Source: Francisella halioticida (GTDB taxonomy: Bacteria > Pseudomonadota > Gammaproteobacteria > Francisellales > Francisellaceae). From it: a stretch of 64,000 bases of DNA. The stretch spans positions 310,001-374,000 of the forward strand of contig NZ_CP022132.1 of NCBI RefSeq assembly GCF_002211785.1, written 5' to 3'. Position numbers and translations under genes: made by a program. Positions 1 to 10,588 of the stretch are shown piece after piece (within the stretch, counting starts at the first letter, position 1; every line of letters starts with the position of its first letter). Below the pieces are notes generated by a model, which made no database searches, was not told the origin of the DNA, and was given only the letters and a program-made list of their open reading frames with translations.

Positions 1-28
1 GGGGTAGATCAAAGTTATAAAGAGTTAA

Positions 29-1576
29 TTAATGTCTAAAATGTCTCATTCCTGTGAATACCATAGTTATACCAGCTTTGTTAGCAGCATCAATAACTTC
101 TTGATCATTTTTCGACCCACCTGGTTGAATTACTGCAGTCGTGCCAGCTTTGATACATTCTTCTAAGCCATCAGCAAAAGGGAAGAAAGCATCAGATGCA
201 ACAACAGAGTTTTTAGCGCTTTCATGAGCTTGAGCTTTTTCAGCACCAATTCTAGCAGAATCTACACGAGACATTTGTCCAGCACCTATACCAACTGTTT
301 GAATATCTCTAGCATACACAATGGCATTTGATTTAACATATTTAACAGCTTTCCAAGCAAACATTAAATCAGCCCACTCTTTGTCAGTAGGTATTCTATC
401 TGTAACAACTTTGCAGTCTTTTATCTCAACACCACCATTATCATATGATTGAGATAATATTCCACCATGGATGTTTTTGCTTATCATACGTGATGATTTT
501 GTATCAAAAACTTTGCCTGTTTCTAGTACACGTAAGTTTTTCTTAGCAGCTAAAATTTCTAAAGCTTCTTGAGTAAAGCCTGGAGCTATTATAACTTCTA
601 AGAACATCTTTCCTAAAGATTCAGCCCATTCTTTGTTAACTTCACAGTTAAAAGCGACAATACCACCAAATGCTGAAATTGGATCACAAGCTAAAGCTTT
701 TTTCCAGGCTTCGTAAGCATTTTCACCAGAGGCTATACCGCAGGGGTTGGCATGTTTGATAATTGCACAAGATGGTTCAGAATATTCACAAACTATTTCA
801 AACGCACCATCAGCATCATTTAAATTATTGTATGATAGTTCTTTACCTTGTAGTTGTTTAGCATTTGTGATGCTTATACAATCTGTATTTGTTGAATAGA
901 CTGATGCTTTCTGGTGTGGATTTTCACCATATCTTAGAACTTGCTTAAGAGTTCCTACTGAAAAAAGTTTTTCTGGATACTCTTCGTCTAATTCTCTGCT
1001 AAACCAATTTGCAATATGGCTATCATATTCTGCTGTATGAGCAAAAGCTTCTTTGGCAAATTTCTTACGTGTTTTTAGGGTTGTTTGACCGTCATTTTGC
1101 GCCATTTCTTTTGTTACTGCTTCATATTGAGTAGGGTTTGTGACTATCGTTGTATGTTTATGGTTCTTTGCACATGAGCGAACCATTGATGGCCCACCTA
1201 TATCAATATTTTCAATACATGTATCAAAACCAGCTCCAAATTTAACAGTATTAACAAAAGGGTATAAATTAACAACAACCATATCTATTTGGCCAATACT
1301 ATTCTCTTGCATTGCTTGAAGGTGTTCGAAGTTGTCTCTATCAGCTAAGATACCACCGTGGATAAGAGGATGAAGTGTTTTAACACGGCCATTCATTATC
1401 TCTGGAAAATGAGTGTGCTCAGATACATCCTTGACGGCTAAACCAGCTTCTTTTAAGATTTTAGATGTTCCTCCTGTTGAAAGAATTTCTATGTTGTATT
1501 TAGCTAATTCTTTGGCAAAATCGACAACACCTGTTTTATCTGAAACAGATATTAGAACTCTTTTTATTTTTGACAT
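29..1576 (-). CDS. purH: Bifunctional AICAR formyltransferase / IMP cyclohydrolase PurH
   Basis: PurH does the last two steps of purine synthesis: it formylates AICAR with 10-formyl-THF and closes the ring to IMP. The 515-aa protein has the usual family length. The MGS-like cyclohydrolase domain fills roughly residues 1-200 (start MSKIKRVLISVSDKTG, then STGGTSK and GRVKTLHP). The transformylase domain follows, with RYGENPHQ, the KHANPCG motif holding the catalytic Lys-His, and SDAFFPF near the end. An AGAGG ribosome site lies just before the ATG. purA lies nearby on the other strand, but the two genes are not co-transcribed. Confidence 0.97.
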   Translation of the reverse strand: MSKIKRVLISVSDKTGVVDFAKELAKYNIEILSTGGTSKILKEAGLAVKDVSEHTHFPEIMNGRVKTLHPLIHGGILADRDNFEHLQAMQENSIGQIDMVVVNLYPFVNTVKFGAGFDTCIENIDIGGPSMVRSCAKNHKHTTIVTNPTQYEAVTKEMAQNDGQTTLKTRKKFAKEAFAHTAEYDSHIANWFSRELDEEYPEKLFSVGTLKQVLRYGENPHQKASVYSTNTDCISITNAKQLQGKELSYNNLNDADGAFEIVCEYSEPSCAIIKHANPCGIASGENAYEAWKKALACDPISAFGGIVAFNCEVNKEWAESLGKMFLEVIIAPGFTQEALEILAAKKNLRVLETGKVFDTKSSRMISKNIHGGILSQSYDNGGVEIKDCKVVTDRIPTDKEWADLMFAWKAVKYVKSNAIVYARDIQTVGIGAGQMSRVDSARIGAEKAQAHESAKNSVVASDAFFPFADGLEECIKAGTTAVIQPGGSKNDQEVIDAANKAGITMVFTGMRHFRH

Positions 1577-1631
1577 ATTTACCTCTTGTTTTAAAGTAGT
1601 GTTAATGTGTTATATAATTTATCAAATAGGA

Positions 1632-2966
1632 TTATATGGGGCTGCTTAAATTTAATTTTCTCATATTAAAAATAGTGAAAGATATAGCTGATAACGATAA
1701 GAATGAAAATAAGAATAAGAGTAAGAGTAAGAGTAAGAGTAAGAGTAAGAGTAAGAGTAAGAGTAGTAATTCACTGTAGTAGCCACTGTTGACAGTCGCG
1801 TTTGTTTTCTCCAATATTACGGCTGAGTAGTCGGCTTCAATATTTTTGACATATCCAAATAGTATTTGTGTAACATAGCCGCCCAATACAATGAAGGTAT
1901 TGTTAAGAGCCATCGCTCTTCCTATCATATTGTTATCAACTAAATAGGTGATTAACGCGAAACCTAGGACGATACCAGATGCCGATAAGCCTACAGCAAT
2001 GCAAAATATATCTAATTGAAAATCATTGAATAGCGCCGGAAAACTCATTATAGCATAACTAGCAAAACCTAGGAATGATAAAAGTACTAGAATCTTTTTT
2101 ATTGTATTAATCTTCTTCATAAAAAGGCTTATAAATAAAGAGAAAAACAGGAAGCTAAACCAATATACCTCTGACAGTTTGAATGCTTCATTTAGTAAGT
2201 AGCTATGCATTTTGCTGAAATAGTTATAAGACCAGAAGCCAGCAAATCCCATAAGTATACCCCAACAAAAAAACGAATATATAAATATTCCTAATAGTAG
2301 TTTATTTCCCATAAGGTTTTTAATTGAGTGTAAAACCTCCAGAAAATTAAAATGATCAGGTGAGGTCTTTTTATTAGAAGGTATCTTTTTTAGAAAAAAT
2401 ACAGATAACACTAAAATTAAAAAAGTTATTATTATAATGATGGCATTAGAAATGTTCCATCCAAATAGTTTGATAACAGATGAATATATTTCTTCAGCTA
2501 AGATTGCTCCAATTGTAGAAAAAACTTCTATTAAAGCAATGCAAAGAGGTAAAAATCTTGGACTAAAAAACCTCGCAGCAATAAAAGCGGCTCCTAGATA
2601 TGCTATCGAACATCCTATACCAATAATAAGGCGACTGACACCAATAAGAAAAATATTTGGAGAGAAGCAATATAGAATATTTCCAATGAGTGTTATGAGG
2701 ATTCCTATTATCAGGATTTTTTTTATTCCAAATCTGTCTAGAATTATACCGTTAGGTATCTGTAAGATAGCATAGGAAATAAAATATAGGGAGGTTAAGC
2801 TAGCAAATGTTGAACTATCAATAGAAAAAGTATGTTTGGTGTAGTCAAATATTGACATAGGAACGACTTGTAAAAAAACAGAAAGACCTGTAAATAAGCA
2901 GGCAATTATAAAAAGATATACATATTTATATTGATTTGAATAAGATTTATCCATCATGAGGTACAT
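1632..2966 (-). CDS. MFS transporter (Fpt-like) with poly-leucine C-terminal tract
   Basis: A 444-aa major facilitator protein with about 12 hydrophobic segments. The DRFG loop motif between TM2 and TM3 (NGIILDRFG) is present. It resembles the Francisella phagosomal transporter (Fpt) subfamily; this is recognition from memory, and the substrate is unknown. Near the C-terminus a run of about 19 leucines is encoded by a perfect hexamer repeat, which extends or replaces the last membrane helix. No strong Shine-Dalgarno is visible before the first ATG, so the start could also be the Met at residue 4 or 5. The gene lies upstream of purH on the same strand. Confidence 0.8.
   Translation of the reverse strand: MYLMMDKSYSNQYKYVYLFIIACLFTGLSVFLQVVPMSIFDYTKHTFSIDSSTFASLTSLYFISYAILQIPNGIILDRFGIKKILIIGILITLIGNILYCFSPNIFLIGVSRLIIGIGCSIAYLGAAFIAARFFSPRFLPLCIALIEVFSTIGAILAEEIYSSVIKLFGWNISNAIIIIITFLILVLSVFFLKKIPSNKKTSPDHFNFLEVLHSIKNLMGNKLLLGIFIYSFFCWGILMGFAGFWSYNYFSKMHSYLLNEAFKLSEVYWFSFLFFSLFISLFMKKINTIKKILVLLSFLGFASYAIMSFPALFNDFQLDIFCIAVGLSASGIVLGFALITYLVDNNMIGRAMALNNTFIVLGGYVTQILFGYVKNIEADYSAVILEKTNATVNSGYYSELLLLLLLLLLLLLLLLLLFLFSFLSLSAISFTIFNMRKLNLSSPI
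1717..1764. repeat. Hexanucleotide tandem repeat (AAGAGT)x8 inside the MFS gene
   Basis: Eight perfect tandem copies of AAGAGT, read on the minus strand as alternating CTC/TTA leucine codons. Degenerate copies flank it on the left. Because the unit is six bases, copy-number change alters the leucine tract by two residues without shifting the frame. Confidence 0.95.
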
Positions 2967-3000
2967 TAAAGACTAAAAAATTAATACACTAGGTTTTAGT

Positions 3001-3029
3001 ATATCTCAAAAAAAATATTTTTGGGATAT
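3001..3029. promoter_or_regulatory. Dyad symmetry between divergent MFS gene and purA
   Basis: A 12-bp stem (ATATCTCAAAAA paired with TTTTTGGGATAT, one G-T pair) around a 5-base loop, in the 174-bp gap between two divergently transcribed genes. Since neither gene ends here, an operator or leader structure is more likely than a terminator. The regulator is unknown. Nothing else is evident in this gap. Confidence 0.35.
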
Positions 3030-3059
3030 CTTCAAAGAATTATTTGAGGTTTAAGGTAA

Positions 3060-4427
<1,368 letters not shown>

Positions 4428-4429
4428 TT

Positions 4430-4963
4430 ATGAGCTATTCTGCAGAAAATACTGATGTTTATATAACACCTCAACAGCTTGAAGATGCTATTACTAAATT
4501 AGCTGAAGAAATTAATCAAGATTACTCAGGTCAAGAAGTTACTCTTGTATGTGTTTTAAAAGGATCTTTTATGTTCTTTGCTGATCTTGCAAGAAAGCTA
4601 AGAGTTGATCTAAGAACGCAGTTTATTACAGCATCATCTTATGGTTCAGGGATAACTAGCACTGGAAAAGTAACTTTGACAGAAACATCTCTCAAAGAAG
4701 AGTTTGTTAAAGACAAAAACATTATAATAGTTGAAGATATAGTTGATACTGGACATACTTACCATAAGCTAATAGATGGTATAAATAAGTATAGTCCTAA
4801 AACTTTGAAGTTTGCTACGTTACTCTTTAAGCCAGCAAGGTTAGAAAGAGAAGTAAATCTTGACTATATTTGCTTTGAGATAGAAGATAAATTTATAGTT
4901 GGATATGGCTTAGATTTTGATGAAAAATATCGTGAACTTCCTTATATAGGACTTATTAAATAA
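4430..4963 (+). CDS. hpt: Hypoxanthine(-guanine) phosphoribosyltransferase
   Basis: A 177-aa type I phosphoribosyltransferase that salvages hypoxanthine (perhaps guanine) to IMP/GMP using PRPP. The PRPP-binding signature [11 protein letters not shown] lies around residues 101-111. [11 protein letters not shown] (about 43-53) fits the PPi-binding loop, and the 65-80 segment with SYGSG fits the flexible loop. It starts 2 bases after the purA stop, implying co-transcription. Its 3' end converges with the dienelactone hydrolase gene, 12 bases away. Exact purine preference cannot be read from sequence. Confidence 0.9.
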   Translation: MSYSAENTDVYITPQQLEDAITKLAEEINQDYSGQEVTLVCVLKGSFMFFADLARKLRVDLRTQFITASSYGSGITSTGKVTLTETSLKEEFVKDKNIIIVEDIVDTGHTYHKLIDGINKYSPKTLKFATLLFKPARLEREVNLDYICFEIEDKFIVGYGLDFDEKYRELPYIGLIK

Positions 4964-4975
4964 ATTTCTTAAATT

Positions 4976-5701
4976 TTAGAATGGGTATCCACTCACAAAA
5001 GCATCTCTAAGAAAGTCTTCGGCTAATTTCCAAGCTCTTTTATTTGATGTAGCATTAAAAACTGTACCGGACTCAAGATCATTAGCACTTGGGTTTGTGA
5101 ATGCATGATAGGTATTACCAAAGCTGTGTAATTGCCAGTCGGCTTTACGCTTATCCATCTCTTGTTGAAATTTGTTAACTTGCTCAGGGGTTATCATAGG
5201 GTCATTATAACCATGTAACACTAATATTTTGGTGTCGATATTTTGTTCTTTGCTTATCGTTGATTCAAGTAAGCCATGAAAACTAATAGCTGCTTTTAAT
5301 TGCATGTTAGATCTTGCCATGTCCAACACACATCTACCACCAAAGCAAAAACCGATTGCTGAGATATTTGACTTATCTACTCTAGGTATTTTTTTCACGA
5401 CACTGTAGGCTGTTCTAAGTCTTGTCATAAGAGCATGCTTATCTTCTAATAAAGAATTCATTAAGGCGGCATTCTCTTCTTTTGATGAGCCTACTTTAGC
5501 ATCTCCATAAATATCTAAGGCAAAACTAAAGTAGCCTTTTTTCGCCATAGCAATTGCTTTATCACAAGCAAATTTATCTCTACCCGCCCATGTTGGAGCT
5601 ATTAATATTGTAGGTAAGTGTGACCCTTTGTCAGGGTACGCACAGAAACCTTTTAATAGTATACCATCTCCACTATATTCAATTTCTTTTGTTATTATCA
5701 T
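4976..5701 (-). CDS. Dienelactone hydrolase family protein
   Basis: A 241-aa alpha/beta hydrolase of the dienelactone hydrolase family, cytosolic (no signal peptide). The visible triad is Cys119 in GFCFGG, Asp167 in HGYNDPM and His199 in NTYHAF, matching the Cys-Asp-His arrangement of the family. The substrate is unknown: no catechol-degradation genes lie nearby, so a role in chloroaromatic breakdown should not be assumed. It is a single gene converging on the purA-hpt pair. Confidence 0.85.
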   Translation of the reverse strand: MIITKEIEYSGDGILLKGFCAYPDKGSHLPTILIAPTWAGRDKFACDKAIAMAKKGYFSFALDIYGDAKVGSSKEENAALMNSLLEDKHALMTRLRTAYSVVKKIPRVDKSNISAIGFCFGGRCVLDMARSNMQLKAAISFHGLLESTISKEQNIDTKILVLHGYNDPMITPEQVNKFQQEMDKRKADWQLHSFGNTYHAFTNPSANDLESGTVFNATSNKRAWKLAEDFLRDAFVSGYPF

Positions 5702-5784
5702 TTTATATCTAAATTGTGGTTAAGTTAGCATAAGTATAAATACAATAGGTGAAAAAAGAAAATAATATATGGATAAAAATAAGT

Positions 5785-6576
5785 CTATGTTAGCTTACTC
5801 TTTGCAATACTTATAAGGTATAAACAGCAAATTATTGTAGTTATAAAAAAACTAATAGGAACATCTATGTAGTAGGCAGCAGTTATTCCTGACCAAACTG
5901 TAAATACAGAAATTATAGTACTAAGAGCAATAGGTTTATAAAAACCATCAACCCACTGAGTTGAGACTGCAGCAGGGCCTATTAAAAGTGAGAAAACTAA
6001 CAATATTCCAACAACTTGACAAGCCATTGATACAGTTATAGCGATACAAACAAAAAGAAGAATAGATAAAAGTTTATTGGGAACCTTTCTTGATTCAGCA
6101 AAAACAGGATCTATAGATGATATAAATAAAGGTCTTGCTATTATTGCGAGTACAACTATAGTAAATATAGCCAACCCAAGTAAAATATATATTTGTTCAA
6201 GGCTGACTGTTAGTATATTTCCAACCAGGATTGACATTACAGAGCCAGAGTAACCACTTTGATATAAAAATAGGAAATATGTTCCTAATCCTAAAAAAAA
6301 TGTTAAGACAATTCCTATAGAAATATCATTTTTTTTGATTTTATCACCAAATGCACCCATGAGAGTCCCTGCTATTATATTTATAAAAAGCTGACCAGTC
6401 ATAGCTGATAAATTAAGTAAGATAGCACCAGAAGCTCCCGTTAGGCTAATATGGCCTAAAGCATGCGATGCAAAGGATAACCTTCTAATAATGACAAAAA
6501 AACTAATAATTCCACATATGATAGCTATTATAGTGCCTGCTATAAATGCATATATCATAAAAGTATAATTAAACAC
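5785..6576 (-). CDS. Metal ABC transporter permease (ABC-3 family)
   Basis: A 263-aa inner-membrane permease of the ZnuB/MntB type with about 8 hydrophobic segments, third gene of a metal importer. I place the start at a GTG at 6576, because AGGAGG sits 6 bases upstream on the minus strand and translation would couple to the ATPase gene, overlapping its end by 8 bases. Open frame extends upstream of this into the ATPase gene but lacks a comparable ribosome site. FASHALGHISLTGA and LLIGPAA are typical of the family. Confidence 0.9.
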   Translation of the reverse strand: MFNYTFMIYAFIAGTIIAIICGIISFFVIIRRLSFASHALGHISLTGASGAILLNLSAMTGQLFINIIAGTLMGAFGDKIKKNDISIGIVLTFFLGLGTYFLFLYQSGYSGSVMSILVGNILTVSLEQIYILLGLAIFTIVVLAIIARPLFISSIDPVFAESRKVPNKLLSILLFVCIAITVSMACQVVGILLVFSLLIGPAAVSTQWVDGFYKPIALSTIISVFTVWSGITAAYYIDVPISFFITTIICCLYLISIAKSKLT

Positions 6577-7243
6577 AGATATCCTCCTGTAGACAGGGCA
6601 TCTCATTACAGTAATGGCATTTACCATCTTTAAAATGAATAAAAGCATCTAGTTGAGAACCAATTTCTTTCATATCATGAGATATTATTAAAAGAGTAAT
6701 ATTTTCTTTTTTGTGAATTTCTTTAAGACAAGCAATAAATTTTTGTTTTGCATCAGGGTCAAGATCTGATAGTGGTTCATCCAGAAGTAGCACTTTAGGC
6801 TCGTTTATTAATGCTTGGATTAGATATATACGTTTCTTTTGTCCACCTGATAGGTTCTTGAAAGGGTTGTGTATGTAACCTTGAGTTTGAGTCAATTTAA
6901 TAAGGTAGTTTAATTTATCTTTAAACTCATTGTTAAATAAAGGCAATCCCCAAGATTTAGGTTTATAACTATATTTTATCAGAGTGTATCCAGAAGTTTT
7001 TTCTTCAAAATTTATTTCTCTTTCTTGAGGAATATAGCTAACATTATCATCTACCTTTGAGTTGATTATAGTTATTGATCCTGAGATGCTAGGTATTTTA
7101 CCTAAAATGGTTTTTAAAAAAGTGGATTTTCCAATGCCATTTTTACCAACTATTCCAACCCATGAGTTGGTTGGAATCTCTAAGTTAAGAGGAGATGTTA
7201 TCGGCTTGTTATAGCCAATAACTAAGTTTGAGCATTTAATCAT
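6569..7243 (-). CDS. Metal ABC transporter ATP-binding protein
   Basis: A 224-aa ATPase subunit of a Mn/Zn-type importer. Walker A is GKNGIGKST (33-41), the signature is LSGGQKKR, Walker B is VLLLDEPLSD, and the switch His is in IISHD. The C-terminus ends in a short Cys/His-containing tail (HYCNEMPCLQ), a possible metal-sensing feature; that is speculation. It overlaps the substrate-binding gene by 4 bases and the permease start by 8, so the three genes form one tight operon. Confidence 0.93.
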   Translation of the reverse strand: MIKCSNLVIGYNKPITSPLNLEIPTNSWVGIVGKNGIGKSTFLKTILGKIPSISGSITIINSKVDDNVSYIPQEREINFEEKTSGYTLIKYSYKPKSWGLPLFNNEFKDKLNYLIKLTQTQGYIHNPFKNLSGGQKKRIYLIQALINEPKVLLLDEPLSDLDPDAKQKFIACLKEIHKKENITLLIISHDMKEIGSQLDAFIHFKDGKCHYCNEMPCLQEDICV

Positions 7244-8160
7244 TTTATATTTTTAGATTGTTCTAGAACTATTGCTGTTGCTTGTAATGTATTTATCATC
7301 CAGTCTATAGCATTATCACTAGTTGGCATTGTCTCAGTAATACCTACTACTGGAATCTCATTTTTACTTGCCAGTTTCAAGATATTGTGTGTAACATTAT
7401 CAGTAACTTGTTCATTATAGAATAGAACTTTAACTTCTTTGTCATTAAATAGTTTTTGATAGTTTATCATCATCTTAGGACTTGGCTCAGAATCATTCAT
7501 TATTACCCATTGAAAAGCAAGTCCTTTCATATTCAGCCCAAGAGCGCTTGCCATGTAGCCAAAAAGCGGCTCTGTTGCTGTAACAGGGGTACCTTTGTAA
7601 TTTTGTTTTATTTGTTTTACTAGTTTGTATACTTTTTCATATTTGTTGTTAAAATTTTCATAGTTCTTTTCATATAAGCTTCTATCTCTAGGATCTTTCT
7701 TAATAAAGATATCTTTTAGTTTAGTTGCTAACGTAGGAAATGTTTTAGGGTTATACCAAAGATGAGGGTTTATACCAAAGATATGAGTTTGTTGATAGCT
7801 TAGAAGATCTTGCACCTTAATGATTACAGCGCCAGTGTTGCTTTTAAGAATAGGTTGTATCCAAGAATCATATTCCGCACCATTATATATAATAATATCT
7901 GCTTGGGCTAGTAATTTTGCATTTTTTACGGAGGAAATAAATGTATGAGGATCACCATCAGCATTATTAATTATATTTGTGACTTTGACATTACTTCCGC
8001 CTATAAGTTTAGCCACACTACCATACTGATCTTCTGCGGCTACAACATTTATATCATGAGAGCCTTTTGTTGTTTGAGGTTTTTCATTAGGTAAAAAGTT
8101 TATAACAAGTAAACCAACTATAGCAATGACTACAACAATTATTAAGATAGTTTTTTTCAT
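7240..8160 (-). CDS. Metal ABC transporter substrate-binding protein (cluster A-I)
   Basis: A 306-aa metal-binding lipoprotein/periplasmic protein of the ZnuA/PsaA/MntC family. A hydrophobic N-terminal segment (residues 4-25) without a lipobox suggests a signal peptide or membrane anchor. Likely ligands are His in DGDPHTF, His in GINPHLW, Glu in TATEPLFGY and Asp near TSDNAIDW. A His-His-Glu-Asp set with no His-rich loop fits Mn-type (PsaA/MntC-like) receptors better than ZnuA, so manganese is my preferred but unproven substrate. It is the first gene of the operon with the ATPase and permease. Confidence 0.88.
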   Translation of the reverse strand: MKKTILIIVVVIAIVGLLVINFLPNEKPQTTKGSHDINVVAAEDQYGSVAKLIGGSNVKVTNIINNADGDPHTFISSVKNAKLLAQADIIIYNGAEYDSWIQPILKSNTGAVIIKVQDLLSYQQTHIFGINPHLWYNPKTFPTLATKLKDIFIKKDPRDRSLYEKNYENFNNKYEKVYKLVKQIKQNYKGTPVTATEPLFGYMASALGLNMKGLAFQWVIMNDSEPSPKMMINYQKLFNDKEVKVLFYNEQVTDNVTHNILKLASKNEIPVVGITETMPTSDNAIDWMINTLQATAIVLEQSKNIK

Positions 8161-8232
8161 AAATTTCTACTTTATTGAAAATTGTAAAACAAATAATAAA
8201 GTAAAAAAAATGTATAGTAAAGGAGTATATTT

Positions 8233-8580
8233 TTAGTCTTTAGAATCTTTCATAAATAAAGTAATAATAAAAGAAAAAATCATTAGAACAGGAATAAATA
8301 TTAAGGTTAATTGGAATGACTGCAAAGAAGAGTATCCAAAGTCATGTTTTAAGTGAGTAATAATAGAACTTGTTAGTGATTGTAGTATACCAACCACTTA
8401 ATGGCAGAAACATATTAATAACAGCAACCCTGTAGCTATTTGGATTGTTGAAACAGTATTTCTAAGAGCAGAGTAATTAAGCACTGGACTGCTTGAAATG
8501 CTCCAAATAAAATACATAATATAAAGGCTATAGTTATATACTATGGTTAAAAAAGATAATATACGTTACAACAAAGAGTC
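8233..8580 (-). pseudogene. Decayed MFS transporter, C-terminal remnant
   Basis: Reading the minus strand from 8580 gives hydrophobic segments typical of the end of an MFS protein (YSLYIMYFIW, NTVSTIQIATGLLLL, LTLIFIPVLMIFSFII) finishing MKDSKD-stop. It is interrupted by in-frame stops near 8566 and 8400. No intact start or N-terminal half exists in the window. This remnant occupies most of the 610-bp gap between the metal importer and the WrbA-like gene. Confidence 0.6.
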
Positions 8581-8584
8581 CTAA

Positions 8585-8791
8585 TGCGGGGATATCATTA
8601 AAAATCTTTTCTCATCATCCTTTATCGAAGCTAGAATTTCTCATAAAAGGCTAGTATCTATACATACACCTATAAAAATTAAAGATGTGCAGATCCCGGC
8701 TACCTCTTTTGAGAATCCGTATAAAGTTAAGTATCTAACGTCTCATAAATCTGCAAATTTATGGATGATTCTTATTTTGATAGTTTATTAG
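8585..8791 (+). pseudogene. Possible gene remnant, unidentified
   Basis: A 68-codon stop-free stretch without a start codon, with a protein-like composition (RISHKRLVSIHTP, IPATSFENPYKVKY). It ends inside the 3' end of the WrbA-like gene. I do not recognise a family. It may be the 3' scrap of a lost gene or simply chance. Confidence 0.25.
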
Positions 8792-9362
8792 CAATTTCAG
8801 AAATTCTTTTACCTAAAGTTTTACATATCTTTATTTCATCATCAGACATTGTTTTGTTTGGTGAAAAAGTATTTAGATGAGAGGCTCCATAAGGGGTTCC
8901 ACCAGTACGAGTATGTTCTAGAGCTTGTTCACTATATGGTACGCCTACAATTAAGCAACCATGATGCATAAAGGGAATCATCATTGATAGTAAAGTGCTT
9001 TCATGTCCTGCATGCATTCCTGATGCGGTTGTAAAAAAACCAACAGGTTTACCAATAAGACTACCTTTGAACCATAAGTCACTATTTATTTCTAAAAAAT
9101 ATTTAAGTGGAGATGCCATATTACCAAAATATGCTGGACTACCTACTATAAGGCCATCACAGTTGGCTAAGTCTTCTTTTGTTGCATATAAATCTCCGTC
9201 TTCTGGAATTATAGAGTCTATCTTTTCTGTTTTAGTAGAGATGTTAGGAATAGTTCGTATTACTGCAGTAGCTCCTGAAGCCTCAACGTCTAGAGCTATG
9301 GTATGAGCCATTTTCTTTGTACTTCCACCTTGGCTGTAGTATAGTATTAGTATGTTTTTCAT
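8772..9362 (-). CDS. WrbA-like NAD(P)H:quinone oxidoreductase (flavodoxin fold)
   Basis: A 196-aa flavodoxin-fold protein, close to WrbA in length (about 198). The FMN phosphate loop is at the N-terminus (YSQGGSTKKMA). SPAYFGNMASPLKYFL and TTASGMHAGHESTL match the WrbA quinone/FMN site pattern, as does GTPYGASH. It probably reduces quinones by two electrons with NAD(P)H, in the cytosol, as oxidative protection. It is divergent from the downstream YihY-type gene, 12 bases away. Confidence 0.88.
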   Translation of the reverse strand: MKNILILYYSQGGSTKKMAHTIALDVEASGATAVIRTIPNISTKTEKIDSIIPEDGDLYATKEDLANCDGLIVGSPAYFGNMASPLKYFLEINSDLWFKGSLIGKPVGFFTTASGMHAGHESTLLSMMIPFMHHGCLIVGVPYSEQALEHTRTGGTPYGASHLNTFSPNKTMSDDEIKICKTLGKRISEIANKLSK

Positions 9363-9374
9363 GTTGTATATTCT

Positions 9375-10571
9375 ATGTTTAATATTAGATTATGTAAAAA
9401 ATATTTAATTATTTTTCAAAACTATTGGATTTGGGTGTTTAAGGAGTATTTCCGTAAAGAATGTCCAACAGTAGCAGCGTCTATAACTCTTACAAGTTTG
9501 TTTGCTATCGTACCAGCTTTTTTCATTATAATAAATATTTTGAATGCTTTTAATGCATTTAGTTCTCTTTCGGATAATATTCAGAATTTTTTATTTGAAA
9601 ATATGCTTCCAGCAACAGCAGCAATGGTTCAGCAATATATCATGGTTCTTTCTAAGAAAATGATTAGTTTACCTGTTACTTCAGTTATAGTTTTATTAGT
9701 TGTAATTTTTTTGATGATAAAAAGATTAGAGATCACGTTAAATAAGATATTTTACGTAAATAAGCAACGACCTATGATTCAAAGTTTATTAGTGTATTGG
9801 GCATTGATGACAATGGGGCCATTACTGATGGGTTTTGTTTTTATATCAACTACTTATGTTATATCAATGACATGGTTTTTTAAGGGGGTTGGTATTGAAC
9901 AATATTTATTAAACTTTTTATCAATTATCTTCCTAACTGGTGGTTTCTTTGTGGTCTATAAAATTCTCCCTAATACAAGAATTAACTCAAAAGTGGCTTT
10001 TTTTGCGGCATTTCTGGTTGCTATAGTTTTCTCAATTGCCAAAAAAGTTTTCTCTTTGTATATGTTTTATGTGCCAACATATTCTGTTATCTATGGCTCA
10101 CTTTCTTTGATACCTATATTTATTCTTTGGGTTTATGTTACTTGGCATATAACTCTATTAGGAGCTGTTATGATTAGAGCAATGCAATATATGAAGGTGA
10201 CTTTAAATTTTAAGAAAGAAGTCAAAAGAGATGATTTGAGTATAAGTGTTAATATTCTTAAAGATCTACACATTGTTCAACGAGAGTTAAAAAATGGTAT
10301 GAGTATTTCTAATATCTATAAAAAAACTGCAGTTGCTGATTATGATAAAGTAAAACAAGTTTTGTATACTTTAGAAGAGGCAAGTATTATTAGAATTACT
10401 GCGCAAGATATATGCTATTTAAATTGTGATGTTTTTGATCTTAATCTACATAAGGTTTATTTGGCATTTAATCCAACAATTAACTTTAAAACTAGTACAA
10501 TTAGAAAGATTAATACGATAAAATCAGATTTATATAAAGATCTTGATATAAAATTATATGAATGTTTCTAA
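9375..10571 (+). CDS. YihY/BrkB-family inner membrane protein
   Basis: A 398-aa integral membrane protein of the YihY (formerly BrkB, often mislabelled ribonuclease BN) family. The N-terminal 280 residues carry about six hydrophobic segments with typical blocks (CPTVAASITLTSLFAIVPAF, GSLSLIPIFILWVYVTW). The last 110 residues are soluble, and could be a winged-helix-like regulatory tail as in longer family members. Molecular function is unknown for the family. It is followed by pnuC after 17 bases, probably in one transcript with priA. Confidence 0.85.
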   Translation: MFNIRLCKKYLIIFQNYWIWVFKEYFRKECPTVAASITLTSLFAIVPAFFIIINILNAFNAFSSLSDNIQNFLFENMLPATAAMVQQYIMVLSKKMISLPVTSVIVLLVVIFLMIKRLEITLNKIFYVNKQRPMIQSLLVYWALMTMGPLLMGFVFISTTYVISMTWFFKGVGIEQYLLNFLSIIFLTGGFFVVYKILPNTRINSKVAFFAAFLVAIVFSIAKKVFSLYMFYVPTYSVIYGSLSLIPIFILWVYVTWHITLLGAVMIRAMQYMKVTLNFKKEVKRDDLSISVNILKDLHIVQRELKNGMSISNIYKKTAVADYDKVKQVLYTLEEASIIRITAQDICYLNCDVFDLNLHKVYLAFNPTINFKTSTIRKINTIKSDLYKDLDIKLYECF

Positions 10572-10588
10572 ATAGGTCATTATAGTTT

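Noticed and set aside
1717-1764. Possible CRISPR-like array
   Set aside because: Contiguous hexamers without spacers, inside a coding frame. The same holds for 49497-49532.
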